Of a DNA stretch of 64,000 bases, positions 12,101-23,173 are shown piece after piece. Made by a program: the position numbers and the translations under genes. The number at the start of each line of letters is the position of its first letter. Position 1 is the first letter of the stretch. The notes beneath the pieces are model-generated. The model was not told the DNA's origin. It did no database searches and saw nothing but the letters and a program-made list of their open reading frames with translations. Source of the stretch: Eremomyces bilateralis CBS 781.70 (lineage: Eukaryota; Ascomycota; Dothideomycetes; Eremomycetales; Eremomycetaceae); the NCBI RefSeq assembly GCF_010015585.1, contig NW_022985089.1, positions 188,524-252,523 of the forward strand, written 5' to 3'.

Positions 12101-13212
12101 CTGTGGTTCCGCTTCTTCAGTGCAAAACTAACTTTCTGCAGTTCCCGGTGACCGCTATTCGCGAGGTCAAGCTCCTGGAGCACCTGAGACACGACAATGT
12201 CGTCCAATTGCTTGAGGTCATGGTCGAAGACAACCATTGTTATATGGTATTCGAATACCTCAGCCATGACTTAACTGGACTTCTAAACCATCCGAGCTAC
12301 AAGCTTGATGAGGCTCAAAAGAAGGATCTGGCGAAGCAGATGTTTGAAGGCCTCGACTATCTCCATCATCGAGGCGTCCTTCACCGCGACATCAAAGCTG
12401 CCAACATCCTCGTCTCCAATAGTGGGCAGCTCAAGATTGCTGACTTCGGGCTTGCGAGATTCTATTCGAAGGTCCGCCGTCTGGACTACACCAACCGCGT
12501 CATCACGATCTGGTATCGGAGCCCCGAACTGCTCTTCGGCGAGACCCAGTACGGCCCAGCCGTCGACATCTGGTCGGCGGCATGCGTCCTCGTCGAGATC
12601 TTCACGAACTACGCCATCTTCCCCGGTGACGGCACCGAGCTGAACCAGCTCCAGAAGATCTACGACGTCCTCGGCGCCCCCACCCTCGAGCAATGGCCGG
12701 GCATGCGCGACACCGCGTGGTACGAGCTCCTCATCAACGCCTGCAAGCCCCGCGCGTCGACCTTCGAGTCCAAATACCGCGACAAACTCACTCCCGCCGC
12801 CTACGAGCTCCTCACCAGCATGCTCGACTACGACCCGGCCAACCGCCCCACCGCCAACGACGTCCTCGAGCACCCCTACTTCACCGTTGAGCAGCCGGCC
12901 GCCTCCCGCGCCGTCGAACTGGCCAACATCCAGGGTGACTGGCACGAGTTCGAGTCGAAGGCGCTGCGCAAGGAGCGCGAGCAGAAGAAGAAGGAGAAGG
13001 ATCGGCACGAGCGCGAGCGCGAGCGGCATCGGCAGAAGGAGCTGAAGCGGAGGGTCGACGACGGGGATGCGCACGACAAGGGCGGCGAACATGATCGGAA
13101 GCGGATAAGGAGCGAGCAGGAGAAGGACGCGGAGAGGGATCCGTCGGGCGGGCTCCCCAGTCCGCGGATCGAGGACCGTAAAGGGGACCTGATGGAGGTG
13201 GATCCGGTGTGA
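9142..13212 (+). CDS. CTK1: CTD kinase catalytic subunit (CTK1/CDK12-like), RS-rich
   Basis: Three exons: 9142-10604, 10812-12093 and 12142-13212, giving 1271 residues. The introns are 207 nt (10605-10811) and 48 nt (12094-12141). The kinase phosphorylates the RNA polymerase II C-terminal domain during elongation, in the nucleus. The first ~880 residues are disordered: an Arg/Ser-dipeptide region, then a Gln/Tyr/Gly part with GGRGG motifs, then a D/H/R repeat tract. The kinase domain follows: GSGTYGKV (about 884), lysine in VALKRI, PVTAIRE helix (about 918, the CDK cyclin-binding motif), HRDIKAAN (about 996), DFGLAR (about 1015) and the T-loop VITIWYRSPE. The tail is highly charged. The first ATG in frame, 9142, was chosen; an out-of-frame ATG at 9125 opens a two-codon upstream frame. 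Confidence 0.93.
11620..11870 (+). repeat. D/H/R-rich degenerate repeat tract inside CTK1
   Basis: About 80 residues made almost only of Asp, His, Arg, Ser and Tyr in short imperfect units such as DHRHDHRSDHRD and DYRDSRD. At DNA level the units are runs like gaccatcgccac and gaccatcgatcc, suggesting growth by local duplication. Similar RD/RE tracts occur in nuclear RNA-processing factors. Confidence 0.75.
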
Positions 13213-13840
13213 GCGGTCGTCATCTGCACCCCTCTACCGGACATTTGTATGCAATGCGAAGATCTTCTCTCCAGCGCGCACAGCGCATTGATTTCGACGG
13301 TGGTTTTCGGTTGATTGTCGGCACACGGTATTACCAGATCTTAGACGACTCGCTTGGGTTGGCGAGAACGCAAAAGTTGAATGGGGCCGGGCGGGGCTCG
13401 ATGCATTAGATATCCCGTTTAGTTTCCCGGCCGACGCAGTTGCGTGGCGCCGGTTGTACAGTATGGAAAAGGAACATTCAAATTAGGCTCCTTGGCGCGT
13501 GAGAGGGTGTGAACCGGCTCCAGAGCGTGTTTCGTCCAGATATCGATAAGTTCTAGCACCCGAACGGAGCGCAGACCGTTCGTCCACCCCGACAATCATG
13601 TCGTCCAACAAACACCTCCAAACTCACCCACGACCATCCTAATAGTCCCTCTTGAGCACTCCGTCCGTTTCCCATTGAATCATCTCCCCTAGTGACCCGT
13701 CCAACTTCCCTTGTGCAGTCTCTCGCCTCCGCTCCTCCTATCCGTTCTTCTCTGGGACGATACCGATCGCCAACCTCGGCGGCCCTAACACGTCCATGCG
13801 GAGGCCGAGAAGTTCACCGTGTTGACGGAGGGAGCGCGAG
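13213..13840. other. Intergenic region after CTK1
   Basis: About 630 bp holding the CTK1 3' end and the sequence leading into the dehydrogenase relic. No independent gene was seen. Confidence 0.45.
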
Positions 13841-14291
13841 AGGGGCGGGGATCGATCATGTGGTCTACACAGGAGGCGATCGGCTAGCTCTCGGGAAATT
13901 GGAAGAGGTGACGTCGGAGAACGTTGGAGAACGTCGTGAAGGCGGGAAGCATACGGTTCTATATACCGTTCTTGTTCGAGAGGTATATCCGCCCACACTT
14001 GAATAAGGGCGCCGTGTTGGCCATCACCATTGCTACGGGCATGGTTCGTAGAAGCTGATGCCGGGTCGGATGGCGACTGGCGCGTTCGCTACCGGACTGA
14101 CTAGCATGGTGAGGTGGTTGGCGCTGGATTTTTGCACCGGTCAGGGCGAATTCAGTGGCACTGGTGGTTGATGCGGCTTGCAGAACTTCATGGGCGAAGA
14201 AGCGAAGGTAGGGTTGAAGGCGTTTGGGCAGACGTTGCCGACGAAACGTCTGGGCGAGGTCGAGGATGTGGTGGAGGCGTATTATACTTGA
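13840..14291 (+). pseudogene. Frameshifted short-chain dehydrogenase (SDR) relic
   Basis: Pieces of an SDR-like protein can be read in order on the plus strand but in changing frames. IDHVVYTGGDRLALGKLEEV starts at about 13851. A piece RFYIPFLFERYIRPHLNKG starts near 13953 and runs into a sheet-like ITIATGM. MPGRMATGAFATGLTSM begins near 14060. A short APVRANSVAL piece lies near 14138. The C-terminal FMGEEAKVGLKAFGQ and LPTKRLGEVEDVVEAYYT end at TGA 14289-14291. The RLGEVEDVVEA part resembles the usual SDR tail (RxGEPEDVAEA). At least three frameshifts separate the pieces, and the N-terminal Rossmann glycine motif was not found. I infer a decayed gene. Introns cannot explain it, as the pieces are nearly contiguous. 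Confidence 0.7.
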
Positions 14292-14514
14292 TGTAATCAG
14301 AAAAGGACTGGATTGATGGTTAGCACGAGCGGTCGGGGGTTGCTTGTTTGATCGAGATGTGGCAAGAGACAGAGTTGAACAACTTACCATCTATGCCACC
14401 CGGAATATTTACTTACTTGTAATAAACGTCGTAGACACTCGGCCGACCTTACTCCTATTGCATCTTGCGGCGTAGACCATCTAGTCGAGAAAAAGAACCC
14501 GGAGACCATCCAGT

Positions 14515-16365
14515 TCATGTGAGCTCGAATACTTCCTTCATAACAGGAAATCGCTCCCTATCCATCGCCTCCCCATCCATAAGTCCATGCACATACGCTT
14601 CCCCAACGAAACTGTGGGTACCATCCCCGTTCGGACGGATAATATACAGCAACTGACCACCAAGGAACAAACAGACCCTATCTCCAACTTCGCATATTGC
14701 CGGGCCAAGGGACATAAATCCCTTCTTCGTATAGAACATTCTTCGGCCGTAAGTAGCGCACTGCAGAGCCGTTTGAGCGCTGTAACTCGTCGAGACCCAT
14801 GACGTTGATGGGAACGCATAACCTCGTTTGTTGATCTTGAATGCACCACGATCCACATCCGCAACGACGCATCGGAGCCACGCTGAATCAAGATCGCCTC
14901 CGCTGACGTATTTCTTGCGCTCATTTTTGGGCCGCCAAGATAACAACAGAGTATTGTTTTCTCCTGCGTCTCCTCGTTCACAGGACACTAGCACTTTAGC
15001 AACTGTGTCGATGCAGAATCCTGTGACGCGTAGAACAGTGCCGTCAATTCGGGCCTGCTCAGCAGAATCACCACTGGCGGCATAGACTGGCTTGATTGTT
15101 CCTCTATCATTGATCGATTTGCCGAACGGATGGCCACTGTTCACTGACCAAGTCGGCACCCAGCTGGGACGATATGGTTTCCCTGACTCTTGCCGATTCT
15201 TCGGGCGGGAGGAGGTTCTCGGGCTCCAAACGAAACCAAGAAAGTCTAGCTTGGACTTGCGAGGAGACGTTGTGAACAGATATGTAGCCACCTGAAGATC
15301 AACTTCAGAGAGCCGCAAGGAATAGTTCGGTTGCAGTCTTTCGGGTCCTTGGTTCACAAGTCCTAGAACGGCATACACGGTGTCTCGTGGATCCGAGCAT
15401 GCGAACGTCCTCGTCCTGTCTAGTGCTTGTAGAAAGGTGAATCCACTTTGCGAGCTTGCGTCTTTGAAGTCGTTCCGTAGGAGATATAGCAGGTTTGCAG
15501 CCGAGCAGTTGAAGGACAGTCTACCTTGGTCTGCCTTCAGCTGCTCGAAGATAATGAATGCAGAAAGAAGCCGCTCATTGTCTATCTCGAACGGCCCGTA
15601 AAATACTCGTAATCTCTGGTTTAGAAGCGCTTCTTGCACAACCCAAGCTCTTCCCCACCACGGTCGCAAGACCATGCTGCGGAAGCCGTTCCATGCGAAA
15701 TCGCTCTCGGAGCCTTCCGGGCCAAGGAAGAAGGGGTCGCTATGAACGATTTCTTTCGCAATATCCGCGATCAGCCGATTCCGCTCTTGTAGCTCTTTAC
15801 AAAGCCATTCATGCCACTCTTTCATCTTCTTCAATGTGGCCTTAAAATTGAAAGAGGCTTCACCAAGCCACGCGATGACGTATTTGGCCTTCTCATACAC
15901 CTCCCCCATCTGCGCAACCTGTCTCCCACGCTCTTCGGTATCCTGCTGATTGATACACATGCCGTCAGCCCATAATAATAACCCCCGCTTCCGAAGCCGA
16001 GGGCCAACATAGCGTAGAGCGATCAATAGGTTCTTCGTGATCTTGAGGGCTGCTCCATTGATGCAGACCGTCTCAGAGGGTGTTGGATCTCCCCAGTAGT
16101 ACGAGAGCGTGACGTAGGGCGGTGCCTGATCGATGAAGTAGCGATGGATTTCAAGATCACAGCACGGATTTCCAGCACTTCCACAGTCGCAGGGGAGGAA
16201 GTTCAGTAACCGAACTCCGCCGCTGTCACCTGTGAACGGGGTATATCGGTACTGGGACAGGCCGGCTGGGGTATCGAACTCGTCGCCAGTTGCATTTCCA
16301 ATGGACGAAGAGCTTTCTCGAGGGTCTCTTGTAGAGAGCTTAGATCTGCTCTGGTTCAAACTCAT
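14515..16365 (-). CDS. Heterokaryon incompatibility (HET) domain protein
   Basis: A single exon from ATG 16365 (MSLNQSRSKL) to the stop at 14515, 616 residues. The HET domain covers roughly residues 60-240 with its hallmark blocks: YVTLSYYWGD, LLLWADGMCINQQDTEE with MGEVYEKAKYVIAWLG, and RPWWGRAWVVQEALL. HET proteins take part in non-self recognition and regulated cell death in filamentous ascomycetes. The C-terminal half has no recognised enzyme domain but keeps the DPRDTVYAVLGL and RPSWVPTWS motifs seen after many HET domains. An in-frame non-ATG extension upstream (to 16452) encodes a hydrophobic stretch and is considered untranslated. Confidence 0.9.
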   Translation of the reverse strand: MSLNQSRSKLSTRDPRESSSSIGNATGDEFDTPAGLSQYRYTPFTGDSGGVRLLNFLPCDCGSAGNPCCDLEIHRYFIDQAPPYVTLSYYWGDPTPSETVCINGAALKITKNLLIALRYVGPRLRKRGLLLWADGMCINQQDTEERGRQVAQMGEVYEKAKYVIAWLGEASFNFKATLKKMKEWHEWLCKELQERNRLIADIAKEIVHSDPFFLGPEGSESDFAWNGFRSMVLRPWWGRAWVVQEALLNQRLRVFYGPFEIDNERLLSAFIIFEQLKADQGRLSFNCSAANLLYLLRNDFKDASSQSGFTFLQALDRTRTFACSDPRDTVYAVLGLVNQGPERLQPNYSLRLSEVDLQVATYLFTTSPRKSKLDFLGFVWSPRTSSRPKNRQESGKPYRPSWVPTWSVNSGHPFGKSINDRGTIKPVYAASGDSAEQARIDGTVLRVTGFCIDTVAKVLVSCERGDAGENNTLLLSWRPKNERKKYVSGGDLDSAWLRCVVADVDRGAFKINKRGYAFPSTSWVSTSYSAQTALQCATYGRRMFYTKKGFMSLGPAICEVGDRVCLFLGGQLLYIIRPNGDGTHSFVGEAYVHGLMDGEAMDRERFPVMKEVFELT

Positions 16366-19300
16366 AACTTGGTATGTATGAATCAAAAGGGATACAAGTA
16401 GGAAACGAAGGACACATGACCAGACAATTAAGCAACGTTTTGTGCAACCCAACGATATTTACAGGACAATCTAGCGATTGATAACGTATGCCAAAGCTAC
16501 CGTAGAGACGCGGTTAGTGTAGGAGAGAATAAACTTGAACAGATACTTCCGTACTGAGACGCCAACTGGATCTGGTGGCTACTTGTGCCGGTGAATCAAT
16601 AATCCTCATTCTTGAAGTGCTCCGTCACGACAGATATGGGGATCAGGAGTTGTTGGCGCCTCACTGCCTCAGGCGCGAAAAAGTTCAGTTCGACATACAA
16701 TTGCAGCCTTCTCGCTTTCAACGCCCTTCTCTTCACCTTTTCTTTGATAGGGTAGCAAAAGCGTTCAAGTGGAAATTTGCCAGCTTGGGACACTGTCAGA
16801 CGTCAGTGTCCGTTAAGGCCCTTCAGTTGAATCCCGAGAAATACATTGGACATCTCTGTAGCCTGCATCTAGGTACTGCAGCTTCTCAGATGGAGCGATA
16901 CACAACGCGAATCGTTCATGTTTTTCAACATCCGCATCTTAAAATGACTATTATGACGAGACCTAGGGGGATGACGGCATCTTTGATCTCGCTATCTTAT
17001 TCCCCTCGTAATTTGGAGCAATTCAATCTAACAGCCTAGAATCATCTTAGGTAGGTCGGCAGAGCCCTTCCTTGAAGTTTCAGGTTGAGAGTGGTTATGT
17101 GCGGAACTAGCTCCCGAAATCCGAATACCTGTCTAATTGTGGAATAATATATATCGTTTCTCATCAATATTTCGGAATTCGGAAAAGATCCGACAAGAGA
17201 ATCACATGTGCATGTCGCACACAGATCTGTTGACTAGCTATGGATGGCAGAACATGCTCCACTAAGCTCTCCCCCTGGGAGGAATACATTGCTGTACCGG
17301 GTTGACGACATTAAAGTGCTTTGATTGCGGATTCTCGGTCAATTCACCCTCGACACCGCCTCTCGGCCGCTTGATTTAGTCAAGATAAGCCCTCGTATAT
17401 TGAGGAAATGCGAGAGATATGTGTCCTATTCACCTATGACAATTTGGTAATGACTTTCACACCACTTGCAATCCTAAGTCAGTCACTAGAGTTTTCTCCG
17501 TCCAGAGCGGCACTAGAGATGTGTAGCATGTTGGACAAATCATCTAGGAAGAGCTTGGAGGTTGAAGGATGATACTCAGATATCCTATTTTTAAGTCTGA
17601 CCTCGTGTCCAATTATGGGCTGCCGACTGCCGCAATTACGATGCCAGCGGCTGACTGCCGACAAGGCGCGACCAGGACCCCAGAAACTTCTAACGATACT
17701 TTATTAGTACGTACAGAACTCCTCCTAGGACTACAAGCACCGACAGAAAGACTGCTGAGTGCCGGGCCTTGAAACGGCTTAAATCATAGCACCAACTTAA
17801 ATCAACATCTTTGCTGCACGGTCGGTTCGGTTCTGTAAAACGTCATAATAAGCCTATCGGAGGAATATGATCTGATTGGCGTCGGATAAACATCTTTCCT
17901 TCTGGAATCCGGTCGGAATTCCCTCGACACAGGCATTTTTGTTATGTACATTTAGCAAGAACCTGTCCACTCAGCAAGCTAATGGCCCAGAAGCTGAATG
18001 TCAAGTATAAATATTTCTTGGGAAATTTCATACAAACCACCGTTAAGCGTTGGGAATGCATCAAAGAGTCGTATCGGTGCATCTGATACCAGGAATCAAG
18101 GTATTTAGGTACGAGGTACTTTCGAACAATATATGCACTTTCAGCAAACATATTGTCGTCATCCTCAAATGGCGACGCCGCATGGAAGCGGAGCCAGGAG
18201 GATGCCAGCACGACCAGGTCGATCAAACGACATTGCGCAAGCAGGCTAGCAGAAACGAACGACCCGCCCAGGGATGGAGCTTTGAGAACAAAGGCTGTGA
18301 CAGATGACACGCTTGTAGTCTCGCCTTCCTGGCGAACGATTTGGGTTATCCATCGATGACTTTGAACCGCCGTGGCGCTCCTTGTCTGCCGCGATATTCC
18401 CCCGAATCCACGCGCCAGTTGTTGAGCTTCTATGCAAAGTCTGATGCGGCACTCAGGTCTCCAAAGCCAATTTTGGGACATCAGGGCGTTCTTTCGTGAA
18501 GCTCGACGTCGAACTGGTAAGCGGGCTTACTTTGGATCGGAGGAGTTAGATTCTGTCCACCATTAACCCTCCGCTCCGAACACCTGTCTGCGATGCTGGA
18601 GGCATTGTATGAGTGCGATGTATACGAAACCTGGGCAGAGGCAATCCGGGTTTTTCGAGGCAGAGAATAGGATGTGCAGGGCGAAACTTCGATCCCGCTA
18701 AGCAGTAGGCTGACAGTCACCCACGATAGTTCCTACGATCCAGTTCGTCGCATCGTATCTTCCAGCGCACATCGACGGAGTTACGGAGAGGATTGCGGTG
18801 GCCAATGGAATCCGATACGACCCCTCCACACGAAGAGTCTCGCGACCCGAAACGATCCTTGTCCTCTCCTCCACTGTTCCAGACTTCCAACCCAAACCTG
18901 CACCCCTCGCAGCCTCCCTTGCACCTTTGCCCCTCCACCCAACAGGGGCTGGCGGAATCAGAAACTCCTCCAGCCCAGGGTGCTTCATCTATTGCACTTT
19001 ATCAATGGATTGTATTTGAAACTCCCATATGCCTTTCCCCTCACTCTTTCTGCATCTCGTTATTTCTCTCTCACAAAGTCTTGTCATCCCGCATTAGACG
19101 AGAACGAATTTGTTTATCATCGACATCGGCCGTTTCTTGAGTCCTCCCACGCATTCCGCTGGTCCGTCCGGCCCTCATCTTATATCCCCCCCACTCTTCG
19201 CCTTTATTCAGTTCATTTCATGTCTTCCTAATCTCTCCGAGCAATACAAATCCCGTCTGATACCCTATACGAATCTCTGTTTATCGTTGGAGTGGAGTCC

Positions 19301-19424
19301 TTTCTGGAACCATCTCTCCATCGCCTTGTCATCTCAGTCGTTGTAGAATTTGGTGTAGAGTCTTAAACGGCAGTCTCTCAAAGAGATTCAGTCGTATTGG
19401 TTCAGTTGAGGCACCGATGTCAAC
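16366..19424. other. 3 kb region without a supported gene
   Basis: The left part holds the HET promoter. The middle (about 17000-18500) is AT-richer, with many stops and no recognisable protein; a 179-codon minus-strand frame (18481-17942) shows no family resemblance. The right part (about 18830-19420) is rich in C and T and looks like the promoter and long leader of the gene starting at 19425. Confidence 0.4.
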
Positions 19425-20924
19425 ATGGCGACAGTCCTCCTAGCCCACCAGTCCCATCGGTGGAGCATGAAGAGGCCCGCTGTGATCCATTCCCATTCGT
19501 CCTCTTCCGCCAATGCAGCTGAGCTGTTTCCCCCAGAGGCAATGAGAACCGAATCGGGCCTTGAGAAGATGGCACTCTCATCGAACTCCGGACCGCGACC
19601 TTCCCTATTTAACTCGCTCTATCTATCCTCGGAAGAGACTCTGTCTCCAGGCGATCCTGGTACCGGCGATTCAGACTCTGTTGAGAGCCCTGATGACGAT
19701 GATTGGGCCTCCCTGTACGATCTGTGCCCTGACGAGAAAGAGAAGGAGTTTAGGGTTGTTACGATCAACGCATGCCCAGGCCGTCCACGCATCGTCAACG
19801 TCCCGGCTTCGCCAGAGCGGACGACACGCAACTTGGCCAGACAAGCCCAGAAGAACATGTCCAGCGTCTCGCTCGATTCCCCACTCCCTTCTCCCCTCGT
19901 TCCGGAAAGCAAAAGGTCTTTGGCTAAAAACCTTCTACGCCGCACTGATCGCGGTAGAGAGCTAAAGGTTTCTACGAAGCTCGTGAAGTCGCCGCGCAGG
20001 TCGCCTTACAACCTCCAATTGGACACCCGAGCCGCTGCATCGATGGCTTCTTTACCATATGTGGACAACGCTAGCCATCACCGGAATGCGAATTTCGGGA
20101 TCATGGCACAGTCAGCGACGGAAGCTGCCCAGAGCCCTTCTGAGAGCAGCAGCACCTACTCGGAGAGGCTTAGCACGAGCCTCGGAATGTATGACACCAG
20201 TCCAGACATCGATGGCGAGTCATACACTTCAGTGTCAACCCCCGATGAGTACCAGGATACAAAACGGCGAGATACACCCTGGCCCAGTGCATCCGCTCCT
20301 GCAGTCAGCACCATGCGTATGGGCGCAGAGTCTTTAGCGACGACACATATGAGAGGGTATGCATCGAAGAATGCTAGCAGCATTTCTCTTGCCCGGACAC
20401 AAGCGCCCTTCCAAGCCACAAATTTCCTGGACCACGACCCATACAGAAATGACCCGTCCGATTCGCCACGCAAACTACAACGCTCACGACTCCGGAATAT
20501 CGGCCATAGTATCAGCCTTGGTCGCTCGAAATCAAAGAGATCGGCACACGCCGCCCCTGACAACACTTTCCACGATGCAGAGATCCCATCGTCTAACCCC
20601 CCACCGATCCCGCCGCTGTCCCCTTCTCGCCAGTATGATCGCCGCGCCTCCATTTCCGGCGTCACCGCCCTGGCTACTCGCATTGCCCAATCTCCCTCAT
20701 CCAGCGCATCTAGCAGCACCTCGATTAAACCCAGCCGGTCGATCAAGCGAGCAGCAACCATCGGACGCCAAATCGCACAGCAGAATGCGGCGAACAATGC
20801 AGCGAGCGCAGAGCGACGGACACCGGAGGTGACGATTGGGCGGACGAGGATTAAGCTGGTACCGCGGGGTGCGGACGAGAGGGAGAGGCCGCTGATGATG
20901 CCGGCTTGGGAGGGGAGGCGGTAA
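19425..20924 (+). CDS. Serine-rich, largely disordered fungal protein (499 aa)
   Basis: One uninterrupted frame from ATG 19425 to the stop at 20922-20924. I recognise no catalytic domain. The protein is dominated by Ser, Pro, Arg and Thr, with an acidic stretch near residues 85-105 (ESPDDDDWASLYDL), possible phosphosites of the SP/RxxS type, and a basic serine cluster near 360-385 (RNIGHSISLGRSKSKRSA). The C-terminal block (ATIGRQIAQQNAANNAASA and TRIKLVPRG) looks more ordered and may be the conserved part. A long pyrimidine-rich leader and consistent codon use support expression. A signalling or cytoskeleton-associated role is possible but not shown. Confidence 0.7.
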   Translation: MATVLLAHQSHRWSMKRPAVIHSHSSSSANAAELFPPEAMRTESGLEKMALSSNSGPRPSLFNSLYLSSEETLSPGDPGTGDSDSVESPDDDDWASLYDLCPDEKEKEFRVVTINACPGRPRIVNVPASPERTTRNLARQAQKNMSSVSLDSPLPSPLVPESKRSLAKNLLRRTDRGRELKVSTKLVKSPRRSPYNLQLDTRAAASMASLPYVDNASHHRNANFGIMAQSATEAAQSPSESSSTYSERLSTSLGMYDTSPDIDGESYTSVSTPDEYQDTKRRDTPWPSASAPAVSTMRMGAESLATTHMRGYASKNASSISLARTQAPFQATNFLDHDPYRNDPSDSPRKLQRSRLRNIGHSISLGRSKSKRSAHAAPDNTFHDAEIPSSNPPPIPPLSPSRQYDRRASISGVTALATRIAQSPSSSASSSTSIKPSRSIKRAATIGRQIAQQNAANNAASAERRTPEVTIGRTRIKLVPRGADERERPLMMPAWEGRR

Positions 20925-21436
20925 GAACCGTGCATGAAGGGGTGGATGCGTGGGAAGCCGTTTTGGATTCTGGCTTGGAGGGTTGGTTGGATTCGGGTTG
21001 GTGGGGGAATAGAGAAAGGATACCCAGGTCGTTCATTTGACCGCGCCCTCGTTTGGACTTTGGAGGCTTGCGTATGGTGACGCAAAATGGTGCCCTGCAG
21101 GCTCAGTGACATGTCGCATCTGAGATGCTGAGATGCCTGTTGACAGGCTCTCTCAACTTTTGTATGACGATACGGCCAAATCGCTTGAACGTATACTATG
21201 AATATCCCAATGGCATATATTTCAAATGTTCATATTCGCTTTTATGTCGTGTCATGGCTTATTCCTTTGTCGTGCAAGAGGCGTTCAGATTGCTCCCAAT
21301 GCGGTATTTGCGGGTTCTAACAGGAACTCCGCCAAGTTGGATTTATTGTACAATATTCGCAACAGATCGAGTAGAGCGGTGCCTGAGTGACACATACAGA
21401 CCCGACAGAGCACCTGCTCAAGTGCTTATGGATGTC
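20925..21436. other. Intergenic region between convergent genes
   Basis: 512 bp holding the two 3' ends. No gene seen. Confidence 0.5.
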
Positions 21437-22852
21437 TCAAACAGCCAAAGCTTTCTGAACCCGATTTAATGAGATTGTAGCCTCTTTAAGGCCCTCTTCA
21501 AATCCCACACCTTTGGCAATGGTCTTTGCCTCCTCGTAACTCCGCTTCGCCTCATGCAATCGGTTTCCTCTCTCTGCTAATTCGCCAAGATTGTGCAAAG
21601 CAGCAACCCTGCCCTCATCACACTCCGAGCTGTACTGGTCGGGAGGGATGATCTTTGCAAGGTCTAATGATTTCTGAAGCCACAATCGGGCTTGTTCTGT
21701 CAGAGAGGGCATATCCATAGATTTAGCGGAGTCGGATGAGGGTGGTCTTTGTTCTGCAATCGCCGAGGCAAGATTTGTCACTGGGAAGGTATTAGCTGCT
21801 GTTCCACGCACGGGTGGAGAACATACTGAGAACAACGGAATGGCAGGAATCGGAGGGGCAATGTCGAAGAGCTTGTAGGTACAACGGGGCCGCCAAATAA
21901 TGTTGGTTCTTTTCTTGGTAGGATCTCGCAAGTGCTGTGAAGTCTTGGTTAGCATCAACCCCATAGAGAACATGGACGATTGCTCACCTTCCATCGATCC
22001 CCCAATCTCTTCATCATCCATCCACTCTCCCTCTCCTTCTTTTACACCCTCCGTGTTTCTCCTCTTCTGCTCTTTCAACACCGTCTCGACAGCCCAAAGC
22101 AGCTCCGCATGTGACTTATCAAAATCCTCTATCCACGGGCTTCCATATAGCTCCCCCAATTTCCCCGAGATCCCGCATGCCTTCGCCAAAACTCTCGTCC
22201 TCCTCCCGTCGGCCATGTGATCTTTCCCTTCCTTCTCCAGCCATCTCAAAGCGTCTCGCTTGACCAGCTCAAGCACGCGGATCGACGTTGCGTAGTCGTT
22301 CGCCTTTTCAAATAAGAATGCCACCATAATCTTGATGCCCATCACTTCGTCTGACCACTGGTCCATCCCACACTCCTGCGCCTTCTCCAGCGCCTCGCGA
22401 TAATACCTGTTGGCCTTCCGTACGTCGAGTTGGATATTCGTAAAATAGATCGCGCGCCGCAGCTTTTCCGCCACGGGGTCTGGGATATTCTCATACGACG
22501 GGATAACATATTTCGTGTACCACCAGACGAACCAGCCGAGTATGCTTAGACTGATGCCAACGCTGTTGTAGCATGTTAGACCCGAACCGAAAGCGAAGAG
22601 ACGGTGATCCTACCATGTAACTCCTAGCGTCATTGTGTACGGGTGTTCTCTCGCCGCTCGTTTGATCTCCTGCCATGAGGACGCATGGCGATATTGTAGT
22701 TGTCTCCGAACCGGCCGATCTAGGAAGCGGAGTTCTGGTCGATGTGGTGATAGACGAGTGTAGCGGTAGCATCGCGTATGGCCGAGATTTTGATGTTGGA
22801 AGAAGGGTTCGGTACGGCGACCGGTCGCTCTCAATAGCGGTCTTGAATTCAT
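21437..22852 (-). CDS. Mitochondrial TPR protein, Mgr3-like
   Basis: Four exons: 22852-22614, 22562-21988, 21934-21827 and 21780-21437. The introns are 51, 53 and 46 nt. The spliced product is 421 residues. The N-terminus is Arg-rich without early acidic residues, as expected of a mitochondrial presequence. A transmembrane segment follows at about residues 80-100 (VGISLSILGWFVWWYTKYV), then helical TPR-type repeats including NRYYREALEKAQE, the spliced run HYLAAPLYLQALR with CHSVVLMTNLASAIAEQ, and ALHNLGELAERGNRLHEAKRS. Yeast Mgr3 is an adaptor of the i-AAA protease in the inner membrane. The assignment to Mgr3 is by architecture; another mitochondrial TPR protein is possible. Removing introns 2 and 3 turns a poor middle section into a good TPR, which supports the model. 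Confidence 0.72.
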
Positions 22853-23173
22853 GTTCCACACTCGTTCCCTGATACTGCAAATCCTCCGACCTTCACGTGG
22901 GAGCCATCTGAATTGAATATTTCGAAATTGTTAGATTGGAGGCAAAGAGTCGCAGTCCGCTGATATTGAATGGCCATGCAGTCTTGACGTTGAGATTGAA
23001 GCAAGGGTGTTCCCTGCAACTGGAGCTCCTCCACCAAAATGACGAGCGGCGTGGAGATCACCTTGGAGAGTTCAATTCACGTCCGATCTCGTATTGACTC
23101 TCACACTTTCCATTCGCATCACATTGGCGTCAGTTTCCTTCTTCTTGTCACAAATGGGAATGTGAAAGCTAAA
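22853..23173. promoter_or_regulatory. Shared divergent promoter region, Mgr3-like / HMCES
   Basis: 321 bp separate the two start codons, which face away from each other, so both promoters must lie here. No specific box stands out. Confidence 0.5.

Noticed and set aside
11065-12267. 400-codon minus-strand open frame across CTK1
   Set aside because: It lies wholly antisense to the repeat region and kinase domain; the composition mirrors the D/H/R tract and shows no own domain.
17942-18481. 179-codon minus-strand open frame with an ATG start
   Set aside because: No domain, signal or plausible composition pattern was recognised, the surroundings are stop-rich, and no exon partners were found. 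It may be chance or a relic.
20156-21112. 318-codon minus-strand open frame
   Set aside because: Antisense to most of the serine-rich protein gene; no recognisable protein features.
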